DNA of 35,384 nucleotides from Desulfamplus sp. Lineage in GTDB: Bacteria > Desulfobacterota > Desulfobacteria > Desulfobacterales > Desulfobacteraceae. The stretch lies in NCBI GenBank assembly GCA_015232455.1, contig JADFZQ010000030.1, positions 1 through 35,384 of the forward strand. Reading direction: 5' to 3'. This document shows positions 1 to 9,200 of the stretch, piece by piece (the first letter of the stretch is position 1; each line of letters starts with the position of its first letter). Under the pieces are notes generated by a model that did not search any database, had not been told where the DNA came from, and was given only the letters and a program-made list of their open reading frames with translations. The translations under genes were made by a program, and so were the position numbers.

Positions 1-403
1 TGGCTAATTTACATTCGGCTAAAAATGAATTTGCGGCGGCACTCGAAAAATACGAAGAAGCCTTGCAGATAAGAAGAGAGCTTGCCAAAGAGAACCCAAG
101 AACCTATTTGCCCGATGTCGCAATGACTTTGAACAATTTGGCTAATTTACATTCGGCTAAAAATGAATTTGCGGCGGCACTCGAAAAATACGAAGAAGCC
201 TTGCAGATAAGAAGAGAGCTTGCCAAAGAGAACCCAAGAACCTATTTGCCCGATGTCGCAATGACTTTGAACAATTTGGCTAATTTACATTCGGCTAAAA
301 ATGAATTTGCGGCGGCACTCGAAAAATACGAAGAAGCCTTGCAGATAAGAAGAGAGCTTGCCAAAGAGAACCCAAGAACCTATTTGCCCGATGTCGCAAT
401 GAC
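1..403 (+). repeat. Tandem 138-bp repeat, base-identical copies, inside the TPR gene
   Basis: The unit beginning TGGCTAATTTACATTCGG starts at 1, 139 and 277, a period of 138 bases or 46 codons. Copies 1 and 2 are identical base for base, and copy 3 is identical up to about 403, where the sequence diverges. Third codon positions are unchanged too, so the array was recently expanded or homogenised rather than only held by protein selection. The array probably continues to the left of the window. Confidence 0.95.
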
Positions 404-599
404 AATAATAAATCTAAGTATTTTTTATTTGCAAGCGGTTCCCGACAAAGAAAAATCAATTGCATTGGCAATGGAAGCTACTGAGTTGCTTTTAACTGTT
501 TATGAGCAAATCCCTTATTTAGAAAATTACTTAAAAACAGCCATTCAAATTTTACAGGCAAACGGTGTTGATTTGGATAAAATGATGAGAATAGTCTAA
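1..599 (+). CDS. TPR-repeat protein, C-terminal part (gene begins before the window)
   Basis: The reading frame is open from base 3, so the gene starts upstream and the Met at 63 is only an internal residue. Three 46-residue units with TPR-like helices (NEFAAALEKYEEALQIRREL, then LPDVAMTLNNLANLH) are followed by a diverged last unit and a helical tail ending at a TAA. This repeat type occurs in bacterial TPR proteins of the kinesin-light-chain-like class, often as the C-terminal sensor or scaffold of larger ATPase or protease proteins. The effector part, if any, lies outside the window, so no function can be given. Codon choice (GCG GCG GCA CTC, CCC GAT GTC) looks more GC-rich than the neighbouring genes. 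It is convergent with flgJ, with 15 bases between the two stops. Confidence 0.85.
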   Translation, partial: ANLHSAKNEFAAALEKYEEALQIRRELAKENPRTYLPDVAMTLNNLANLHSAKNEFAAALEKYEEALQIRRELAKENPRTYLPDVAMTLNNLANLHSAKNEFAAALEKYEEALQIRRELAKENPRTYLPDVAMTIINLSIFYLQAVPDKEKSIALAMEATELLLTVYEQIPYLENYLKTAIQILQANGVDLDKMMRIV

Positions 600-614
600 A
601 TATCTAAACATACT

Positions 615-935
615 TTAAAGAGAATCTTGAAGTTGCCTGTAGAGATACTCTCCGATACCTGTAGAGTTTTCACTTTTAGAAATTTGTTGGGCAAGGTATT
701 GGTCATGCAGTGAGGTATAAATATCCATACCTTGCGATTTTCCCAAAAGTGGGTCTTCTGGAATGGTTGCACGCATTGATTTCATCATTGTGTTGAGAAA
801 TACCTCCTCAAATCCTTGACAAGCCTCTTTTAAGGCTTTTTCATCTTTCTTAGCCTTAAAAGTATTAGCTTTATCACTATTGTTTACTTTACTAATATTA
901 TTGAGGTAGTCTTTGTTATCTAAAGAGATATCCAT
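615..935 (-). CDS. flgJ: FlgJ-like rod-binding protein, single domain
   Basis: The 106-residue protein carries the rod-binding (FlgJ N-terminal) domain over about residues 35-105, with the typical CQGFEEVFLNTMMKSMR stretch and the GMDIYTSLHDQYLAQQI helix. FlgJ helps cap and assemble the flagellar rod in the periplasm. The C-terminal muramidase domain of enterobacterial FlgJ is absent, as in many non-enteric flagellar systems, so a separate peptidoglycan hydrolase should open the wall. The start is supported by GGAG eight bases upstream. It is the last gene of the flagellar run. flgM, flgN, flgK and flgL, which often follow, are not in this window, because the next gene (TPR) is convergent. 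Confidence 0.88.
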   Translation of the reverse strand: MDISLDNKDYLNNISKVNNSDKANTFKAKKDEKALKEACQGFEEVFLNTMMKSMRATIPEDPLLGKSQGMDIYTSLHDQYLAQQISKSENSTGIGEYLYRQLQDSL

Positions 936-966
936 ATCAAAACTCCTTTTCTCTTAATTTCTTTTT

Positions 967-1107
967 ATATAGCATTCCAGATAAATAAATTGGCAATTCC
1001 TATTGCCCCACCCCCTTCCCCCTCCCCAATAATGAAGAGGGGGTAATTACTCCCTCCACTTGGGGAGGGTGGGGAGGGGCAAAATACTTATCTGAAATGC
1101 TGCTATA
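967..1107. repeat. C/G-rich imperfect palindrome with outer inverted arms (family A, copy 1)
   Basis: A core of runs such as CCCCACCCCC (1007-1016) pairs with GGGGAGGGTGGGGAGGGG (1062-1079). Outside it, the left arm TATAGC..ATTCCAGATAA (968-984) is matched by the reverse complement of the right arm TTATCTGAAATGCTGCTATA (1088-1107). The right arm runs into the last codons of flgI. A second copy of the same design lies at 27281-27397. It could be a REP/MITE-like element and could fold as an mRNA 3' end. Confidence 0.75.
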
Positions 1108-2230
1108 GAATCTCAAGATCAGCCTGTAATGCCCCAGCCGCTTTGATGCTCTGAAGAATTGTAATCATATCTCTTGGAGTTGCTCCAATTGAGTTAAGAC
1201 CTCTGACTAATTCTCCGATTGTAGTGCCACCTTCTAAAGTCATCAAAGAGACCTCTTCCTCTTCCATCTTAACATCTGTTTGTTCATTTGCTACAGTTTC
1301 ACCTTCTGAAAATGGCTCTGGTTGAGATACATCTAACTCTTTCTTTATGCTAACAGTCAAACTTCCATGAGCAACTGCCACAGTTGATATGGTTACGTTA
1401 TCCCCAATAATAACTGTGCCTGTCTTTTCATTCACAACCACTTTTGCCTTTGTATCTGGTATGACCTCAAGAGATTCAATATCTGCTATAAATTCAGCAA
1501 CTTGATTTGCCTGCATCTTTTCTGGAATATTAAGCTGCAAAGCACTTGAATCTACAGTTTCAGCAACACCTTTTCCAATTGAAGCGTTGATAGTTTCAGC
1601 AACTCTTGATGCAGTTGTGAAATCGGGATTGAGTAAAGATAGAGTTAAAGCCTTTTTGCCGTCCAACTTCATAGGAATCTCACGCTCTACAGTTGCACCA
1701 TTTGCGATTCTTGCCACCTGAAGATGATTTTTTTGCTTACTTCCACCAGCGTCTCCAGCAGAAGCTCCGCCAATTGCCACTGGACCTTGTGCTAAAGCAT
1801 AAACTTTGCCATCAACGCCTTTAAGTGGTGTCAAAAGAAGTGTTCCACCAGCAAGGCTTTTTGCATCACCTACAGAAGAGGCAACAACATCGAGTTTATT
1901 ACCGATTCTTGAAAATGGTGGAATGTTTGCAGTTACCATAACTGCTGCAATATTCTTAACTTTTAGAGAATTTTTATCAACGCTTATTCCCATTCTCTCC
2001 ATCATGTTTGCAAGTCCTTGGGTAGTAAAATCTGTGCCTGATTTATCGCCCGTTCCATCAAGACCAATAACAAGTCCATATCCAATTAATTGGTTAGTTC
2101 TTATCCCTTTTATTGCGGCAATATCTTTAATTCTTGCGGCATATACAGGGCTTATGTTTAAGCAGATAGTGCAAAAAATCATAGTAATTGAGATATATTG
2201 AGAAGATTTAAACTTATAAAAATTAAACAT
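1103..2230 (-). CDS. flgI: Flagellar P-ring protein FlgI
   Basis: FlgI forms the ring around the rod in the peptidoglycan layer. The body begins with ARIKDIAAIKGIRTNQLIGY and ends with the conserved ATPRDMITILQSIKAAGALQ region, and the length (375 residues) fits the family. A hydrophobic Sec signal peptide of about 30 residues ends at VYA. An ATG twelve codons further upstream (2266) is in frame but overlaps flgH. I prefer 2230 because GAGGTG lies just ahead of it. It follows flgH by 23 bases. A short acidic stretch (MEEEEVS) precedes the conserved C-terminus and is within family variation. Confidence 0.96.
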   Translation of the reverse strand: MFNFYKFKSSQYISITMIFCTICLNISPVYAARIKDIAAIKGIRTNQLIGYGLVIGLDGTGDKSGTDFTTQGLANMMERMGISVDKNSLKVKNIAAVMVTANIPPFSRIGNKLDVVASSVGDAKSLAGGTLLLTPLKGVDGKVYALAQGPVAIGGASAGDAGGSKQKNHLQVARIANGATVEREIPMKLDGKKALTLSLLNPDFTTASRVAETINASIGKGVAETVDSSALQLNIPEKMQANQVAEFIADIESLEVIPDTKAKVVVNEKTGTVIIGDNVTISTVAVAHGSLTVSIKKELDVSQPEPFSEGETVANEQTDVKMEEEEVSLMTLEGGTTIGELVRGLNSIGATPRDMITILQSIKAAGALQADLEIL

Positions 2231-2253
2231 AGTATTCACCTCTAATTTATAAC

Positions 2254-3009
2254 TTAAAAGGGCCACAGATTATCAAACAGACGTGTTCCCCAACCTTGTT
2301 TTTGCTTATCAGCAATTACACCTTGACCAAAATATTCAATTCTTGAATCTGCAAGATAAGTTGATTGAACCCTGTTATTATCTCCAATATCTTCGGGTCT
2401 GACAATACCAGATACAACAATATATTGAACCTCTTGGTTTAGCTTCATGGCACGTTTCCCATAAATTGTGTAGTTGCCATTTGGAAGCACATCAACAATT
2501 CTTGCTGCAATAGATGCTGTAATTTGTCCGTTTCTATTGCTCTTTGCCTCACCTTTAAATGAATTATCAAATTTTGTGCCAACCATCTTATCAGCAACCA
2601 TTCCTCTTGTAACAGGATTTGAAAGGGCTACAAAAGGTTCTGTGTAACCAAATAAATTTGGAACACCAATATCCATCTTGCTTGTTCTGCCAGCTTCTGT
2701 TGCGGCGTCCATGCTTGATTTTGCATTCTCAACAATATCAACAATCAAAGTATCCCCTGGCTGCCTTGCCTTTGTGTCTTCAAAAAATGGATCACTTGTC
2801 TCTGTCCAAAGAGAACCTTCTGATGGTGGTAGCGGCTCGTATTTGGTCTGAAGTGCTGGTTGGTCTGATATTCCAGGTGGCAATAGAGCAGACTCCTTAT
2901 CCTTATCAAAGTAAGAGCAGCCCGACAACATTATCAGAATCATAAAACTACACATTATCAAACCCATTGTGTTTAAAAGCCATATTTGAATTTTTGAATA
3001 AATTTTCAT
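2254..3009 (-). CDS. flgH: Flagellar L-ring lipoprotein FlgH
   Basis: FlgH builds the outer-membrane ring of the basal body. The N-terminus is a lipoprotein signal with lipobox MLSGC, lipidated Cys at residue 31. The mature part shows the family hallmarks SLWTE, the RQPGDTLIVDIVENAKSS segment, IVDVLPNGNYTIYGKR and VSGIVRPEDI, and it ends in a Trp-Pro-Phe tail. Length (251 aa) is normal. AGGAGG sits directly ahead of the ATG. Presence of FlgH and FlgI implies an outer membrane. It lies between flgA and flgI in the operon. Confidence 0.96.
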   Translation of the reverse strand: MKIYSKIQIWLLNTMGLIMCSFMILIMLSGCSYFDKDKESALLPPGISDQPALQTKYEPLPPSEGSLWTETSDPFFEDTKARQPGDTLIVDIVENAKSSMDAATEAGRTSKMDIGVPNLFGYTEPFVALSNPVTRGMVADKMVGTKFDNSFKGEAKSNRNGQITASIAARIVDVLPNGNYTIYGKRAMKLNQEVQYIVVSGIVRPEDIGDNNRVQSTYLADSRIEYFGQGVIADKQKQGWGTRLFDNLWPF

Positions 3010-3177
3010 AACACCCTCCTTAATTTAAACAATTTGTGAACAGTGGCGATATTTTGAATGTTGCTGTCATAGATTTGACAATTTTAAATTTAACTACTGC
3101 ACAACTCATTTTTTATCCAATAAAACCAAGAGGTAAATTCAAGTTTTGTAAAAGAATCTAATGATTTTGCAGGAAAT

Positions 3178-4215
3178 CTAATAAAACACCTTAACACTCT
3201 CTTTACCCGTAACAATCGCATTTATAACTTTGCCTGATGTCATGTTCTGAACCTGAACTGTGTCGTTCATCTTTCCATCACTCTTTACAGTTCCGATGGT
3301 AATTATTTTAAGGTTGCCGCGAGCAGCAATAATTTTAACTCTATCGCCTTTGCGAACAATTGCCGCATCTTCTATCATATTAGGAGTTATAGCCTTGTTA
3401 TTAGGTGCGTTTTTAGTAAGAACCCTTCCTATAACATCATTAGGATCGTTAAAGTAATCACCATGAAGATTGGCAATATTGAACCTTTGAACATGGACAT
3501 CACCTAATTCAAGAACTTTTCCCCTTGTAAGAGAGCGAGCTGCACAAAGAACATTATCAAAAATGTCAATCCAGCCTGAAAGAGAGAGCCGTCCGTAATC
3601 TTTCCCATCAACCTTAACTCTAACATAGAGAGTTATCCTTCCTTTAAACTCTTTATCGTTAGTTGTAGGTGTTGAAAGAGAGACCTCTCCTTCTGGATAG
3701 ACCTCAAGCCCTCTTACTGAAAAATCGTTTATCTCAAAATCTTGTCCATCTAACTTTTCGCTGACATAATCTTCATAAAGTGCTTTGAGGTCATCTTCAG
3801 AAACCTCTTGGCTTGAACGTTCAATATAAATTTTATCAGGAACAATAATGGTTATATTTTCAGAAGAGTTGTTTTCAAAAGAGCTAATAGAAGCTCTTTT
3901 ATTTGAAGAGTTTTTGTTTGAAGAATTTCTATTTTCCAACAAAAGCCTGTTTGATTTTATTTTTGATTCAAGCTGTCTGCCATTAATAACTTTAGTCTTC
4001 CCGGGAGCAGGTGCAAAACCCATATCAATTGCTGAAAGTTGGCGTTTAATAATTGCTGGTGCTTCAATATCGGCAATCTCCCCAAGAGTAACTTTTCTGC
4101 TATTCACATGAACAGACTCCCGAACTTCAATTACAATCTCGTCTGAGTCAGCGATTGCTGATAAAGGAAAAAGATATAATAACGCAACAATAAGCACAAG
4201 CAATCTATATTTCAT
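3178..4215 (-). CDS. flgA: FlgA, P-ring assembly chaperone, long form
   Basis: FlgA is the periplasmic chaperone for P-ring assembly. A Sec signal peptide covers residues 1-22 (ending SAIA). The C-terminal half carries the SAF/FlgA region (AARSLTRGKVLELGDVHVQR, then VRKGDRVKIIAARGNLKI and the VQVQNMTSGKVINAIVTG end). At 345 residues it is much longer than enterobacterial FlgA (about 220). The extra length is an N-terminal domain plus an Asn/Ser/Lys-rich insert at roughly residues 94-118 (NRNSSNKNSSNKR). Similar inserts appear in other genes of this window. It is followed after 168 bases by flgH. The upstream GGGGTGAAG is a moderate ribosome-binding site. Confidence 0.92.
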   Translation of the reverse strand: MKYRLLVLIVALLYLFPLSAIADSDEIVIEVRESVHVNSRKVTLGEIADIEAPAIIKRQLSAIDMGFAPAPGKTKVINGRQLESKIKSNRLLLENRNSSNKNSSNKRASISSFENNSSENITIIVPDKIYIERSSQEVSEDDLKALYEDYVSEKLDGQDFEINDFSVRGLEVYPEGEVSLSTPTTNDKEFKGRITLYVRVKVDGKDYGRLSLSGWIDIFDNVLCAARSLTRGKVLELGDVHVQRFNIANLHGDYFNDPNDVIGRVLTKNAPNNKAITPNMIEDAAIVRKGDRVKIIAARGNLKIITIGTVKSDGKMNDTVQVQNMTSGKVINAIVTGKESVKVFY

Positions 4216-4349
4216 ACTTCACCCCAACAATTAATGTTAGTGAGATTTGACATCTTAAAAGTTATCAAATCTTAAATATCAAATTTTTAAACCCAAATAG
4301 GGTAATAGGTAAAAAAAATTAACTTTATCTATGAGCGTTAAAACTATAA

Positions 4350-5132
4350 TTAACGTTTTACTCCATTTGCAATACCAAGCATTGCATCAGCAGTTTGAAC
4401 AGATTTTGAGTTTGCCTCATAAGCTCTTTGTCCCGTAATCATTCCTACCATCTCCTCAACTACACTGACATTTGACATCTCAAGCGAGTTGTTGGCAACT
4501 GTGCCTGAGCCATTTTCTCCTGGCACCTGCTCTATTGCTGCACCTGATCCTTCAGTTGCTCTGAAAAGATTTCCGCCTACTGCAAAGAGTCCAGCAGGGT
4601 TGATGAATGTTGTAATGTTAATCTGCTCTGTTGCAAGAATCTCTTCGTTTGCACCATGAACGGTAAGTGTGCCGTTATCCTGTAGTGTTATAAGTGTTGC
4701 TTCAGCAGGTATGGCAATCTCTGGTTGCAGTCTATCTCCGCCAGGTGTGGTTATGAATCCTTCACTGTCAAGGGTAAAATTGCCAGCTCTTGTGTAAAGC
4801 TCTTGATCTCCATGAAGAACTCTAAAAAAGCCGTCTCCTTGAATGACCATATCAAGATGGTTACCAGTTTGAACATAATCGCCTTGCGTAAATATTTTTT
4901 GTATTCCAGCAGGTTTTGCTCCCATACCAACCTGAATTCCAGTAGGAACTTGCCCACCTCCCGGGGTGGTTGCTCCAGCTACAAGCATGGTTTGATACAT
5001 GAGGTCTTCAAAGTTTGCCCTTGATTTCTTAAATCCAGCAGTACTTGAGTTGGCAAGGTTATTTGCCACAACATCTGTCTGCATCTGCTGAGAATTCATA
5101 CCTGTTGCTGCTGTCCATAATGCTCGTATCAT
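4350..5132 (-). CDS. flgG: Flagellar distal rod protein FlgG
   Basis: FlgG forms the distal rod that runs through the P- and L-rings. The 260-residue length is exactly usual. It shows the N-terminal rod motif (LWTAATGMNSQQ, NNLANSSTAGFKK), the central GDGFFRV region, and the C-terminal coiled-coil motif SVVEEMVGMITGQRAYEANS. A strong AGGAGA precedes the ATG. It follows flgF by 86 bases and precedes flgA by 134 bases, a gap in which I see only a small CGTTAA/TTAACG stem near the stop. Confidence 0.97.
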   Translation of the reverse strand: MIRALWTAATGMNSQQMQTDVVANNLANSSTAGFKKSRANFEDLMYQTMLVAGATTPGGGQVPTGIQVGMGAKPAGIQKIFTQGDYVQTGNHLDMVIQGDGFFRVLHGDQELYTRAGNFTLDSEGFITTPGGDRLQPEIAIPAEATLITLQDNGTLTVHGANEEILATEQINITTFINPAGLFAVGGNLFRATEGSGAAIEQVPGENGSGTVANNSLEMSNVSVVEEMVGMITGQRAYEANSKSVQTADAMLGIANGVKR

Positions 5133-5218
5133 AATTTTATCTCCTTTTTTTAATCCTCAACATTAGCCTATCTCTAAAATAAAAACGAACAAGGTTATAG
5201 CGTAACTCCCTAAATTAT

Positions 5219-5902
5219 CTATTGCAGTTTACCAACTTCATTAACTGCTTTGCCATCAATCTCATCAAAGGAGTGCATCATCTTTTGATATGTCTCATAC
5301 ATTCTGTGGTGATCAATCATACCAACCATCTCATCTACAACCGAAATATTTGAACCCTCAAGTGAGCCTTGTTTTACTAATAGTCTCTCTGGTTGCTTTT
5401 CATCTGCAGCAGCATCTCCATTATAAACAAAGAGATCACCGCCTTTTTTATCTAATTTATCAAGATCGTCAAAAGTTACCACATCAAGAGTATCTACTAA
5501 AACACCATCTACCCAGATCTCTCCAGCCTCGTTGATCTCAACTTTTTGACCATTTATCGTAATATCGCCATTTTCACCTTGAACTGGCAATCCATGTTGA
5601 TTTACCAAAATCCCTTGTGTATTAAGGCTAAAATTTCCGTCTCTTGTATATTCAACTCCGTCATTAGTAGCTATTTTGAAAAAACCTTCATCTCCAAGAG
5701 CTACGTCCAATTTGTTGTCTGTTGTTTTAAGCTGTCCTTGACTAAAATCAGTATTCAACTGAGCTTTGAATATTTTGTCAAAGCTAACAACATCTTTTTT
5801 AAATCCTACTGTATCTGCATTGGCAAGGTGGTTTGAGGTGGCTTCAAGTATCCTCTCTTGCCTCAATCCACCCTGAACAGGTCGTGTCATCTGAAGAATC
5901 AT
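5219..5902 (-). CDS. flgF: Flagellar proximal rod protein FlgF
   Basis: FlgF is a proximal rod subunit related to FlgG. It has the rod N-terminus (NHLANADTVGFKKD), a GDEGFFKIATNDGVEYTRDG core and the C-terminal SNISVVDEMVGMIDHHRMYE helix. At 227 residues it is slightly short but complete. AAGGTGG precedes the ATG. It is the first gene of the flagellar run and sits about 95 bases downstream of the sigma-54 promoter at 5998-6013, so the whole flgF-flgJ set is probably read from there. Confidence 0.94.
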   Translation of the reverse strand: MILQMTRPVQGGLRQERILEATSNHLANADTVGFKKDVVSFDKIFKAQLNTDFSQGQLKTTDNKLDVALGDEGFFKIATNDGVEYTRDGNFSLNTQGILVNQHGLPVQGENGDITINGQKVEINEAGEIWVDGVLVDTLDVVTFDDLDKLDKKGGDLFVYNGDAAADEKQPERLLVKQGSLEGSNISVVDEMVGMIDHHRMYETYQKMMHSFDEIDGKAVNEVGKLQ

Positions 5903-6210
5903 ATTATTCCACCTTCTCTTTTTTATATTTTTAAAGGATTAAATTTTGAAATATTAAAGAGCGTTAAGAAAAATTTAATCTTTTTGATTACGAATTATGC
6001 AATATAAATGCCATAATCTTACAAAAAAATGTAGATACTTATTTTTATTGAATAATTTTAGTTTAAGTGGTGGAAATCTAACAGAGGGTGTATAAATTTT
6101 GACGGGATAATAGCAACTATGAAGAGTTAAGTAGTCCAAATATTATAATTTTGGGAATTATTTTATTGTAATGCTTGTAGGCGTAGAATTATCAATCGGC
6201 TATACCATCT
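5903..6210. other. Intergenic region between the hybrid kinase gene and flgF
   Basis: This 308-base AT-rich stretch contains the sigma-54 promoter listed separately. I see no ORF, RNA gene or repeat in it. A GCCGAT near 6193-6198 on the minus strand resembles a sigma-28 -10 element but lacks a correctly spaced TAAA, so I do not call it. Confidence 0.6.
5998..6013 (-). promoter_or_regulatory. Sigma-54 (RpoN) promoter for the flgF operon
   Basis: The minus strand reads TGGCATTTATATTGCA. It aligns without gaps to the sigma-54 consensus TGGCACG-N4-TTGCW, with GG and GC twelve bases apart, and differs only at the last two bases of the -24 block. Transcription would start near 5987, leaving a leader of about 85 bases before flgF. 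Sigma-54 control of rod and hook genes is established in many polar-flagellate bacteria. The activator (FlrC/FleQ type) is not in the window. Confidence 0.78.
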
Positions 6211-9200
6211 TTATTTATTGACGTAGGTTATTTTAATAACTTCAAAACTTGCTTCTAATTGAGTTAAACCATCTTTAATCACATTATCATCATGCGTTTT
6301 AGCAGCATCTTCTATCATAGAGCATATCTCTCCAAGTTTATCAAAACCATACATATTAAACCCACCTTTGAGTTTATGACCAATTTTTCTAATTGATTCA
6401 TAATCTTTATCTGTAAGTTTATCAGCTATTGATGCTATTTCTGCTTTTTTATTAGAAAGAAAATCTGGAATCAAATCTTCTAAGTCAATGTCAATTTCAA
6501 ATACATAGCTTTCTTCTTTTAAATAGCTCTTTTCTTCTAAGTTACTATCTTCTTTTGAATAAATATCTTTTTCTAAATAAATCTCTTCTTTTTTAATGAA
6601 AAATTTCTTTGAAATATCAATGAGATAACTTTTTACAGCATCAAAATTAAAGAGTGCCATGTTATCGGTCAGATTTTTAAAATCAGATTCAGTTATATAG
6701 AGCTTTAACTCCTGAATAAAGGGATTAACAGCGTCAGGGTTATACTCTTCACAAGCATCAACTGCCTTTGAAAGTAGAGTTTCTAATTTGGCACTATCTT
6801 CAATTTTAGTTTTATTATCCTCAATCCTGCTATCTCTGTTTTTGTTATTTTCACCTATTTTATTAATTTCAACTTTATTATTGCCAGTCAGGCTGCTTGC
6901 AAGGTTATCAATACTGGCGTTGACAAAATAATTTATAAAAATCTGCTTTATATGGTCGCGACTTACTGGCTTTGTTAAATAGGCATTAAATCCAGCGTTA
7001 ATACATTTTTGGCGTGTTTCATTATCATCATGAGCTGAAAGAGCAACAATTATTATAGGATTATTTTTTGTGAAATTATAGGAAGTCAGATTATTTTGTA
7101 TTTGATTACTCTTTGTCTCAGCAATTTGTGGCAGAGCAATAATGTTTGTTAAGTTATGTTCTCTCTCCCATTCTCTTATTTTAGTAACAGCCTCCATTCC
7201 ATTCATAATAGGCATCTCCATATCCATGAAGATTAGATCATAATGTGATAATATAGCTTTTTCTAATGCAATTTTACCATTTTCAGCTGAATCAACTATC
7301 AAGCTTGGCTCTTTTAGATAGGTTTTAAGTATAAGCCTGCTATATTCATCATCTTCAACAATCAAGATTTTAAGTTTAGGAAGGTTATTTGTAAAAATGC
7401 TATTTGAAACAATACTTTTATTTTCATTTGTTTCATCTCTATTTATCTCATTGTTATCTCTATAATTTTCATTAACTGAGGTATTAGTTAGAAAAATATT
7501 TTCATAAGATGGCGGCAGCTCTTTTGAATGGGCAGATTTTAACAAAACAGCAATTGTCGTGCCTTTTGTCTCATCAGTGGTCATGGATATAGAGCCTCCT
7601 AAAGTTTGAGCCATTAATTTGGCGGAATAAGTGCCAAGTCCAGTTCCTCCCTTTTTTCCTGAAGTTGCATATTTATCAAAAAAAGTATCTCTAATGGAAG
7701 CTGGCACAACACCGTAATTGTGAATAAAAATTATAGCATGTTCTGTTTGTCTGTTTGCGTTTAAGAGTTGATTTGAGTTTAAAAATTTATCTAACGAGGA
7801 ATCTGTTTGGTGTTTAGATTTTAATAAATCATCTGGTTTCTGGTATGATGCTGTAGAGTTTGGGCTGTATTGTATAGAGTTTGAAAGGCAGATTGTTATT
7901 TTATTTTTTTCTGGAGATGCTTCAACTGCATTTTTAATGATATTTGCAAACATTGAGTAACATAAAAGCTCTTCACCCAAAATTGTAAAAGTCTCATTTT
8001 CACCAGCATCTCTTGTCTCTTGCGTAAGATAACTCCATAAACTTTCTTTATTTTTTATTGTACCTGTATGAACATTGTCTATTGTGTCTGCTTTGGGGTT
8101 GTCTGTTATCAATGCTTTGTCATTGTCTATCTGGTTATTGCCTATATTTGTTAGGTTTTCTTTTATTAGAATCTCAAACTTAACATTTTTCATGCCAGCT
8201 AAATGCCTTAAGTCAGAAACAACTTTGCGGATAACTTCTAATATATCAACATTAACAGCATTAAGTGTGTAAGTTTTATTCTCCATTTTTAACATATCAA
8301 GCGATAGATTTATCATATTAAGCATTATATATCCTGATTTTTTAATTGATTGGATAAGCTCAATATGTTCACTGCGAAGAAGCGGGGAAAGATAGCTGTC
8401 CTGCAAAAGTATTTGTGGAAATGCGATAATGCTATTTAAAGGGGTTTTCATATCATGGCGGGTGATTCGTTCAACCTCTTCTTGATGCTTTGTTCTCTCC
8501 TTTAGTATGACAGCTTCGCTATGCAGCTTTTGAACCTCTAACTTGCGTTCATACTCCTGCTTTTTGAAAAATATATAGGTGTAAACCGCACAAATTAAAG
8601 TTAAAATATATATTAAATATGCCCACCAGCTTTTCCATGGAGGAGGCGGGATTATAAGGTCAATAGAAACTCCAGATTCGTTCCAAAGACCGTCATTATT
8701 GCTGCCTTTAACCTTAAACGTGTATTTACCCCCATCAAGATTTGTATAGCTGACATAACGTCTTGTTCCGCAGTTAATCCATCCATTATCAAACCCAACC
8801 AACTGATAGGCATACTGATTTTTATGGGGAGCAGCATAATCTAATCCAGCAAACTCAAATGAGAAAAAGCTATCTTTATATGACAAACGAATTGTTGGAA
8901 GGCTGCTGAGTGCATTAGCAGGCAAAATTTCTTTATCAAAGATTTTAAAAGAGGTAAGGACAATTTCAGGAATGTTTGGGTTATCAGATATTTTAGAGGG
9001 ATTAAAGATATTAAAGCCGTTAATACCGCCAAAAAAAAGCTCACTATTTTTATTTTTAAACCCAGCTCCAATATTAAATTCATTGGACTGAAGCCCATCT
9101 TCTTTTGTGAAATTTCTAAACTCTTTGGTATTTGGATTAAAACGAGACAGCCCCTTATTTGTGCTTAACCATAAATTATTTGTCTCATCTTCAATTATCA

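Noticed and set aside
1806-2201. Open frame of 131 codons opposite flgI
   Set aside because: It lies fully antisense to a conserved gene and has no ribosome-binding site or family resemblance. The same holds for the other antisense frames in the window.
2266-2266. Upstream in-frame ATG for flgI at 2266
   Set aside because: It overlaps the flgH stop and adds residues ahead of the signal peptide. The ATG at 2230 has GAGGTG in the right place.
6193-6215. Possible sigma-28 promoter for the flagellar genes (minus strand GCCGAT with upstream TAAA)
   Set aside because: The spacing between TAAA and GCCGAT is 13 or 9, not about 15, and it is far from flgF. The sigma-54 site fits better.
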